Source: an uncultured Prevotella sp. (GTDB lineage: Bacteria > Bacteroidota > Bacteroidia > Bacteroidales > Bacteroidaceae). From it: a stretch of 19,698 nucleotides of DNA. A program made the translations under genes and the position numbers. The notes under the pieces were generated by a model. That model did no database searches. It was not told the DNA's origin and worked only from the letters and a program-made list of their open reading frames with translations. How positions within the stretch are numbered: the stretch's first letter is position 1; each line of letters starts with the position of its first letter. Shown here in pieces: positions 14,441 to 19,698 of this stretch. The DNA lies in NCBI GenBank assembly GCA_900541335.1, contig UQJC01000038.1:1-19698 (forward strand), given 5' to 3'.

Positions 14441-15349
14441 ATGAAACGATTGACCCTGTTACTGGCTTTTGTATTCTCTTTTCTAGTGAGTGCAAACGCG
14501 ATGAGTTATCGCGAAGCGCGTGAACGCGCCTGGTTCTTGACGGACAAGATGGCTTATGAACTGAATCTTACTCCCGAACAGTATGACCGTGTCTACGAAA
14601 TCAATCTGGACTATCTGATGAGTCTGCGTTCGCCGTCCGACTGCAGCGGGGCATATTGGCGTTACCGCAATGTCGACTTGCGTTACATTTTGTTCGACTG
14701 GCAGTATGACTTATACCGCTCGTTGTCTTATTTCTTCCGTCCCGTGGTGTGGGTACGTTCTTCATGGCACTATCCGGTGTGTCGTCATTACCGCTATGGT
14801 TACTATTACTTCGATCACCCGACTGTGTACGTTTCCTACCGCGGCCGTAACTGGCGCGGAAGAGGGCATCACGACCGCAGTCCTTATTATGGCATGAAGT
14901 TCCATCGTGGTAAGAGTTTGCGTGACCGCTATAAGGGAAAACCTTGGTATGGTGACCGTCCGGGACGTAAACATAAGGAGTGGGGACGCGATGATTGGGA
15001 CGACGACGACGATGATCGCGACGATGATGATCGTGAACGTTACTTCAAACGCAGAAAGTCTTCGACTTATCCCTATAATCGCTATCAACAAAGACCTTCA
15101 GACCGCCGCCGTTACGATCGCGATGACGACGATGATGACGATGACCGCAAATCTTGGAGAGGTTTTATGCCCGCTGTGCAACAAAGCAGTTCGAGTCATT
15201 CTCGTTCCTTCGGCAATTCGGTGGGGCGTCCGCAGCGCAACGAGCGGGCACGTGGCAGTCAGCATTCAGTAAGACGGAGTGAACAAGGTGAGCGTTCCGG
15301 ACGTTCAGAGCGCAGCAGTCGTTCATCTCACTCCCGTCGCGGAGAATAA
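14441..15349 (+). CDS. Secreted protein with poly-aspartate runs and basic Tyr- and Arg-rich regions
   Basis: A 302-residue protein with a clear signal peptide (MKRLTLLLAFVFSFLVSANA, cleavage after ANA at about residue 20), so exported. Residues 21-70 (AWFLTDKMAYELNLTPEQYD) form a helical region resembling small secreted Bacteroidetes proteins of unknown function. About 80-160 is rich in Tyr, Arg, His and Trp. Two Asp runs lie at about 184-197 (DDWDDDDDDRDDDD) and 225-235 (DRDDDDDDDD), then a Ser/Arg/Glu-rich tail runs to the end. The runs could bind divalent cations, but no defined calcium loop is seen. There is no lipobox cysteine. The gene is flanked by RNA-like folds. The family is unknown. 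Confidence 0.8.
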   Translation: MKRLTLLLAFVFSFLVSANAMSYREARERAWFLTDKMAYELNLTPEQYDRVYEINLDYLMSLRSPSDCSGAYWRYRNVDLRYILFDWQYDLYRSLSYFFRPVVWVRSSWHYPVCRHYRYGYYYFDHPTVYVSYRGRNWRGRGHHDRSPYYGMKFHRGKSLRDRYKGKPWYGDRPGRKHKEWGRDDWDDDDDDRDDDDRERYFKRRKSSTYPYNRYQQRPSDRRRYDRDDDDDDDDRKSWRGFMPAVQQSSSSHSRSFGNSVGRPQRNERARGSQHSVRRSEQGERSGRSERSSRSSHSRRGE

Positions 15350-15364
15350 ACGGATGGGCTCATT

Positions 15365-15472
15365 GCCTTCCTGATTATGCGGCAAAGCTTTCTCTTGGTT
15401 GTGAAGGAAGGCTTGTTAGCAGAAAGAATCGCATAATCCCCCGAAGTAGCGCGCGGCGATGCTTCGGGGGAT
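15365..15472 (+). ncRNA. Structured RNA with three competing stems downstream of the Asp-rich protein gene
   Basis: GCCTTCC (15365-15371) pairs with GGAAGGC (15406-15412). GATTATGCG (15373-15381) pairs with CGCATAATC (15430-15438). The first two stems interleave, as in a pseudoknot. ATCCCCCGAAG (15436-15446) pairs with CTTCGGGGGAT (15462-15472). The second stem shares three bases with the third. The third stem alone is a likely terminator. Confidence 0.4.
15436..15472 (+). terminator. Strong GC-rich hairpin, probable terminator
   Basis: The perfect 11-bp stem ATCCCCCGAAG/CTTCGGGGGAT surrounds a 15-base loop, 86 bases after the stop of the secreted protein gene. There is no T run, which is not rare in this phylum, so termination is probable rather than certain. 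Confidence 0.6.
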
Positions 15473-15716
15473 GTGGTTACTTGGGTCTCGATAAACTATG
15501 CTTGTAAGTAGCAAACTGGAAGTTGGCGTTTGGGGAAGGCAGTTTTGCATTCTACGTAGCCTCGAACGACAGGTGTATGTAAGTATTGATTTGCAGCCTT
15601 TTCCCGAATGGTAAAAGAAGTTCTTGATGGTTCTGAAAACAGGGGGAGATAGATGCCGAGTGCGTGTCCCACTGAAAAGGAGAGAACAGGGCTTCCTGTG
15701 AATTTTATATGAAGGC

Positions 15717-15749
15717 TTGCGGTTCTCTGCGTTAAATATTGTACCTTTG
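15717..15749 (+). promoter_or_regulatory. Bacteroidetes promoter for the ThiE-like gene (TTG and TACCTTTG)
   Basis: TTG at 15717-15719 and TACCTTTG at 15742-15749 are 22 bases apart, close to the Bacteroidetes arrangement. The start would be near 15756, giving a leader of about 138 bases. No TPP riboswitch core (CTGAGA with the ACCTGA partner) is visible in this leader. The stretch from 15473 to 15716 contains nothing else I can support. Confidence 0.6.
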
Positions 15750-15893
15750 CGTGGTCAAACGAGAGGATACTTCGTTTGTATCTACATAGACGTTCTTGGT
15801 ATTCAGAAGTGATTGCTTTAGAAACACCAAGGCTTGTTGCTGATACAGACAGTATAATTTGAATCATTGTCCTCATTTGGTAAAAGGAGCATC

Positions 15894-16502
15894 ATGAAGT
15901 TGATATTAATGACTACCCCGTATTTTTTTGTAGAAGAGCATCAGATATTGAATGCTCTTTTTGACGAAGGGCTGGATATATTGCACCTTCGCAAACCGAA
16001 TACGGAACCGGTCTACTCAGAGCGTTTGTTGACGCTGATTCCTGAGTGCTATCGCAAACGTATCGTTGTACATGATTTCTTTTACCTGAAGAATGAATAC
16101 AAATTGAAGGGTATTCATTTGAATCATCGCAATCCAGAACTTCCCCCTAAATATAAAGGTCATATTTCCTGTTCGTGTCACACTCCCGAGGAGGTGATGT
16201 TACATAAAAAGAAATGTGATTACGTTTTTCTTTCTCCAATCTTCGATAGTATTTCGAAAGAAGATTATTCTTCGACCTTTACAAAGGCAGATTTGCAGGT
16301 CTTGGCGCGTCAGAAGGTAATTGATCGCAAAGTAATGGCTTTAGGAGGCGTAGATTTGGAGAATATGGCTACAATCAAAGCCTTGGGTTTTGGTGGAGCG
16401 GTTATTCTGGGCGATATCTGGAACCGTTTTAGCATATATTCTACAGAAAACTTCAAAGAGTTAATCGCTCATTTCCGTAGATTGCGAAAAGCGGCCGAAT
16501 AA
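15894..16502 (+). CDS. ThiE/TenI-like thiamine phosphate synthase-family protein
   Basis: A 202-residue protein with the TIM-barrel layout of thiamine phosphate synthase, which joins HMP-PP and HET-P. Family landmarks in order are the first strand (MKLILMTTPYFF), LHLRKP near residue 33 (the active-site R-x-K loop), IVVHDFFYLK (matching the (N)D loop), GIHLNHRNPELP (the HlGqeD loop), SCSCHTPEEV, DYVFLSPIFDS (the GPvf loop) and ALGGVDLENM. The second Mg-binding Asp of true ThiE (QED) is Asn here, so activity may differ and a TenI-like role is possible. The Shine-Dalgarno-like AGGAG just before ATG 15894 sets the start; the open frame extends nine codons upstream. prs follows after 56 bases, probably in the same transcript. 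No other thi gene is nearby. Confidence 0.85.
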   Translation: MKLILMTTPYFFVEEHQILNALFDEGLDILHLRKPNTEPVYSERLLTLIPECYRKRIVVHDFFYLKNEYKLKGIHLNHRNPELPPKYKGHISCSCHTPEEVMLHKKKCDYVFLSPIFDSISKEDYSSTFTKADLQVLARQKVIDRKVMALGGVDLENMATIKALGFGGAVILGDIWNRFSIYSTENFKELIAHFRRLRKAAE

Positions 16503-16558
16503 TAAGGATATTCCAAAAGGGAATCTTCATCAATCATCATCTATTATACACAAATACA

Positions 16559-17494
16559 ATGAACAATAGTTCTTTTATGGTCTTCTCGGGAACTGCTTCC
16601 CGTTACTTGGCTGAAAAGATTTGTGAGGAACTTGGCTGCCCGCTTGGCAACCTCACGGTGACGAAATTTGCCGATGGCGAATTCGAAGTCTCTTACGAAG
16701 AAAGCATTCGTGGACGCGATGTATTCCTTGTACAGAGCACATTCCCCAACTCAGATAACCTGATGGAGCTTCTCCTCATGGTTGATGCTGCCAAGCGTGC
16801 TTCTGCACGTAGTATCTGTGCAGTTGTGCCTTACTTCGGTTGGGCTCGTCAGGATCGCAAGAGCAAGCCTCGTGTAAGTATCGCAGCTAAGTTGGTTGCA
16901 GACCTCTTGAGCGTTGCAGGTATCGACCGTCTGATGACAATGGACCTCCATGCTGATCAGGAGCAGGGCTTCTTTGATGTACCCGTTGACCACTTGTATG
17001 CTTCTACGGTGATGTTGCCTTACATCAAGAGCTTGAATTTGCCCAACTTGTGTATTGCTACGCCCGACGTAGGTGGCTCTAAGCGCGCAGCTTCTTATGC
17101 GAAGTACTTGGATTGCCCGATGGTGCTTTGCAATAAGTCTCGCAAGAAGGCAAACGAAGTTGATACGATGCAAATCATTGGTGATGTGAAGGGTATGGAC
17201 GTTGTCTTGGTTGACGATATCGTTGATACTGCTGGAACGATTACCAAGGCTGCTGACTTGATTATGTCGAATGGCGCAAACAGCGTGCGTGCCATTGCAA
17301 GCCACTGCATCATGTCGGGACCGGCTGATGACCGCGTAGAGGCTTCTGCTTTGAAGGAAATGGTATTTACTGACAGCATTCCTTACCGTGGTACTTGTGC
17401 AAAGGTGAAGGAATTGAGCGTTAGCAGCATGTTGGCTGAAACGATTCGTCGTGTGATGGAAAATGAAAGCATTTCATCACAGTACTTGATCTAA
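16559..17494 (+). CDS. prs: Ribose-phosphate pyrophosphokinase (PRPP synthetase)
   Basis: A cytoplasmic enzyme that makes PRPP from ribose 5-phosphate and ATP for purines, pyrimidines, histidine, tryptophan and NAD. The 311 residues are the normal length. Family signatures are seen in order: FSGTASRYLAEKICEELG at the N terminus, KFADGEFEV, PYFGWARQDRKSKPRVSIAA (the flexible loop), MTMDLHADQEQGFFDVPVDH, and the PRPP-binding VVLVDDIVDTAGTITKAADL at about residues 214-233, which is the phosphoribosyltransferase DD motif. SIPYRGTCAKVKELSVSSML ends the catalytic domain. The ATG at 16559 follows 56 bases after the ThiE-like gene, with no separate promoter box seen, so cotranscription is likely. A strong terminator follows. 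Confidence 0.97.
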   Translation: MNNSSFMVFSGTASRYLAEKICEELGCPLGNLTVTKFADGEFEVSYEESIRGRDVFLVQSTFPNSDNLMELLLMVDAAKRASARSICAVVPYFGWARQDRKSKPRVSIAAKLVADLLSVAGIDRLMTMDLHADQEQGFFDVPVDHLYASTVMLPYIKSLNLPNLCIATPDVGGSKRAASYAKYLDCPMVLCNKSRKKANEVDTMQIIGDVKGMDVVLVDDIVDTAGTITKAADLIMSNGANSVRAIASHCIMSGPADDRVEASALKEMVFTDSIPYRGTCAKVKELSVSSMLAETIRRVMENESISSQYLI

Positions 17495-17554
17495 TCATCG
17501 GAATCTGTTTTGAATTTCATGGGGACAATCCTTCCCTTTGAATCGTAAATAGGG

Positions 17555-17594
17555 GTCGCATTTCGGGGTAGAACCTCGAAATGCGACTTTCTTT
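17555..17594 (+). terminator. Intrinsic terminator after prs
   Basis: GTCGCATTTCG (17555-17565) pairs perfectly with CGAAATGCGAC (17577-17587). Three more pairs (GGG with CCT) close a TAGAA loop. TTTCTTTC follows. It begins 61 bases after the prs stop. Confidence 0.88.
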
Positions 17595-17810
17595 CATTAC
17601 TTTCCTCTGTATCGTAAGGTGTGAGTATTTCTTTCTTCGTATTTTTACCGCGCTTTCAGGTGGATGAGTGCAGAGTGACCTGCTTTTGAGCTCTTATCCA
17701 TTGTTTTTCTCCTTGTGGAGGCAAGATATTCTTGATTTTTGTGTTGTTTCCTTAGTGTGTAGCTTTCTCACAGAGAAAATGCGCAAGGTGCTTATGAAAT
17801 CATATTCTTT

Positions 17811-19193
17811 ATGGCAATTGTACTGTTAGTCATTTCGCTTATTGGGCTTCTGCTCATTGCCACGGAGTCCGTAAACCATATAAACAAAGCCGCTGTCGCC
17901 ATGTTTGCTGGCGTCAGTTGTTGGCTTCTTTATATTGCTTACGGAGTCGATTTTGTGGCAAGTGAACATCCGATGGAATTTTTGGCTTATGTCTCTTCTC
18001 ATGCCATTACAGTTCATTCCATTAAGGATTTTATTTCGGATACCCTCTTTTTAAAGTATGTTGCTCAGGGAGCAAACGTCGTATTGTTCTTATTGGCTAC
18101 TACGACCATTGTTGAAGTGCTGAGTAATAATGGTTGCTTTGACTTCGTGGCAGAATGGTTGCGCACACGTCGCCCCAAGAAGTTGATGTGGATGTTGGCG
18201 CTCTTTACTTTTATCCTTTCAGCCAACTTGGACAACCTGCTGACGGTAGTTTTGTTGTTGACCATTGTGCATCCCTTGTTACAAACGGATACGTTGCGGC
18301 GAATGTATGGTACGGTGGTGATACTGGCGGCCAATTGTGGTGGCGTCATTACGGTGATTGGCGATATGACTTCGCTAAAGTTGTGGACAGACGGCTTGAT
18401 TGCCCCCAGTGAGTATTTCCTTACATTGGTTGTGCCTGTTGTAGCAGCGTTGTCAACCATATTGCTCTTGTTGCAACACAATCTTCCTTCGCGTATAGAG
18501 TTCACAACGACCACATTGCCTTATCGCGGGGACGACACCTTGTTGTCTCGCCCCCAACGCTTGCTGATGTTGTTTGTCGGCGTCGGCGGATTGTGGTTTA
18601 TTCCGACCTTTCACCGCATCACTCAGATGCCGCCCTTTGTAGGAGCCTTGTGCGTATTGGCACTCCTATGGATTGTGGATGAAATCTGCAATCGTCAGTT
18701 GTTGAGTAGTGATACGATGGTGCGTCGGCGTCAACCTCAAGCTTTACAATATGCTAACTTGCAAAACCTCTTGTATTTCTTAGGGTTGATATTGATGTTT
18801 GGCGCATTGGCAGAAAGCGGATTGCTTCGTCAATTCCTTCATTGGCTTTTGTCATGGTGTGCTGACATCTATGCCATCAGTTTCGTCAGTGCTTTTATAT
18901 CGGCTGTTTTAGGTAATGTGCCTACGCTGTTGGCAGGAGTGAGTGTCTTTAATCAGCCAGAGCAGTTGGCGTTTCCTGATTCGATGTTGGCAGAAGGTCA
19001 GTTTTGGCCATTGTTGAGCTATGCTACAGCTTTTGGTGGTTCTATGCTCTCCACGGGTACCATTGCGGGCATCTTGCTCATGCGAATGGAAGGGGTAAGC
19101 TTTTCTTGGTACTTTCGACACGTTACGCCTAAAGTAATTGCCGGTTTTTTGGTCGGCTTCTTGGTACTGGTGCTCATTCAATGGAGTTTATAA
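17811..19193 (+). CDS. nhaD: NhaD-like sodium/proton antiporter
   Basis: A 460-residue inner-membrane protein of the ion transporter superfamily that includes NhaD, ArsB and SLC13. It has about 11-13 hydrophobic segments. The first inverted-repeat hairpin reads FILSANLDNLLTVVLLLTIV (about residues 132-150), matching the NhaD-type SxxxDN motif, then AANCGGVITVIGDMTSLKLW (about 171-192). The second repeat includes SAVLGNVPTLLAGVSVF (about 364-380) and YATAFGGSMLSTGTIAG (about 404-420). Na+ extrusion with H+ uptake is the probable role; substrate specificity is inferred from the motif. The ATG at 17811 is the first that places the start right before the first helix. The spacer from 17595 to 17810 shows no clear promoter box or gene. 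Confidence 0.88.
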   Translation: MAIVLLVISLIGLLLIATESVNHINKAAVAMFAGVSCWLLYIAYGVDFVASEHPMEFLAYVSSHAITVHSIKDFISDTLFLKYVAQGANVVLFLLATTTIVEVLSNNGCFDFVAEWLRTRRPKKLMWMLALFTFILSANLDNLLTVVLLLTIVHPLLQTDTLRRMYGTVVILAANCGGVITVIGDMTSLKLWTDGLIAPSEYFLTLVVPVVAALSTILLLLQHNLPSRIEFTTTTLPYRGDDTLLSRPQRLLMLFVGVGGLWFIPTFHRITQMPPFVGALCVLALLWIVDEICNRQLLSSDTMVRRRQPQALQYANLQNLLYFLGLILMFGALAESGLLRQFLHWLLSWCADIYAISFVSAFISAVLGNVPTLLAGVSVFNQPEQLAFPDSMLAEGQFWPLLSYATAFGGSMLSTGTIAGILLMRMEGVSFSWYFRHVTPKVIAGFLVGFLVLVLIQWSL

Positions 19194-19197
19194 GCGA

Positions 19198-19231
19198 TTG
19201 ATAAGGGATAAGAAATTGTTTCCTTATTCAA
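19198..19231 (+). terminator. Weak candidate terminator after nhaD
   Basis: TTGATAAGG (19198-19206) pairs with CCTTATTCAA (19222-19231) with one bulged T, starting five bases after the nhaD stop. No T run follows, so confidence is low. Confidence 0.4.
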
Positions 19232-19329
19232 ATATATAATTGAAAGTGTGGATGCGCTTTGTCCACAGAAAAAAGTCGGCGATGTATTTCTTGCATACCT
19301 GACAGGGAGTAGGAGAGCATATCCTCGAC

Positions 19330-19337
19330 TAACTTTG
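19330..19337 (+). promoter_or_regulatory. Possible -7 box (TAACTTTG) for pfkA
   Basis: An exact TAnnTTTG match 29 bases before the pfkA ATG, leaving a leader of about 22 bases. No -33 TTG sits at a normal distance. Confidence 0.4.
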
Positions 19338-19365
19338 ATACAACTAACAATAAAATATTTCTGCT

Positions 19366-19698
19366 ATGGGAAAAATCAGATGTGTTGGTATACTTACCTC
19401 AGGAGGAGATGCTCCTGGTATGAATGCGGCTATTCGTGCCGTTACTCGAAGTGGTATCTGTAACGGATTTAAGATTAAAGGTATCTATCGAGGCTACGAT
19501 GGCTTGATACACGACGAGGTAAAGACTTTTACGACGGAAGATGTCAGCAACATTGTCCAAACTGGCGGTACAATCCTTCGTACGGCACGTTCGCAGGAGT
19601 TTCAAACCGCAGCAGGCAGAAAAATGGCTTACGAAACGCTTCGTAAGGAGGCGATTGATGCATTGGTTGTAATCGGTGGTAACGGATCGCTGACAGGT
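19366..19698 (+). CDS. pfkA: 6-phosphofructokinase, N-terminal part (cut by window edge)
   Basis: The first 111 codons of the glycolytic enzyme that phosphorylates fructose 6-phosphate. The N terminus reads MGKIRCVGILTSGGDAPGMN, which contains the ATP-binding TSGGDAPGMNAAIR motif. The rest (IKGIYRGYDGLI, TGGTILRTARS, DALVVIGGNGSLTG) matches the PfkA ATP-binding domain, the last being the conserved GGNGS loop. GGDAPGMN suggests an ATP-dependent form, but the residues that distinguish ATP from pyrophosphate use cannot all be judged in a fragment. Start ATG 19366 is supported by the family N terminus. Confidence 0.95.
   Translation, partial: MGKIRCVGILTSGGDAPGMNAAIRAVTRSGICNGFKIKGIYRGYDGLIHDEVKTFTTEDVSNIVQTGGTILRTARSQEFQTAAGRKMAYETLRKEAIDALVVIGGNGSLTG

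Noticed and set aside
15496..15876. 126-codon minus-strand open frame upstream of the ThiE-like gene
   Set aside because: It covers the promoter and leader of the plus-strand gene, has no family resemblance, and has no promoter of its own. Chance openness is plausible.
15756..15893. TPP riboswitch before the ThiE-like gene
   Set aside because: I looked for the conserved CTGAGA and ACCTGA segments and did not see them.

Overview
The window looks like ordinary chromosome from a member of the Bacteroidales, probably a Prevotella-like lineage. The evidence is threefold. Several proteins belong to families largely confined to Bacteroidetes (DUF4494, DUF6261 and the PspC protein with a long N-terminal extension). 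The clearest promoters carry the Bacteroidetes -7 box TAnnTTTG, in the best case with a -33 TTTG. Most starts lack a strong Shine-Dalgarno sequence. Species placement is inference. I see no tRNA, rRNA, CRISPR array, phage or intact insertion sequence.

Layout, left to right. The 5' end of gap (GAPDH, minus strand, cut by the window edge) is divergent from mscL, with back-to-back promoters. A PadR regulator and a PspC-domain membrane protein follow on the plus strand, probably a regulator and target pair. A convergent minus-strand block then runs (in transcription order) ispE, an EFR1-type flavodoxin/ferredoxin protein, a DUF4494 protein and yggS. ispE and the EFR1 gene overlap by ATGA. A gene-free stretch of almost 1 kb (7008-7996) contains an AT-rich imperfect palindrome of about 195 bp. 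After it, all genes are on the plus strand: a DUF6261 protein; a probable operon of an unknown 214-residue protein, a small coiled-coil protein and zapA; rny (RNase Y); an AmpG-like MFS permease; a secreted Asp-rich protein; a ThiE-like protein; prs; a NhaD-like antiporter; and the 5' end of pfkA, cut by the window edge.

Most of the content is housekeeping: glycolysis (gap, pfkA), PRPP and isoprenoid precursor synthesis (prs, ispE), PLP homeostasis (yggS), RNA turnover (rny), cell division (zapA) and ion or osmotic balance (mscL, NhaD). I did not find a clear new multi-gene system. The points most worth a second look are the long palindrome at 7587-7781, two structured intergenic RNAs flanking the secreted Asp-rich protein gene (14306-14364 and 15365-15472), the uncharacterised genes upstream of zapA, the ThiE homologue lacking one metal-binding Asp, and possible decayed or small antisense coding sequence around padR.
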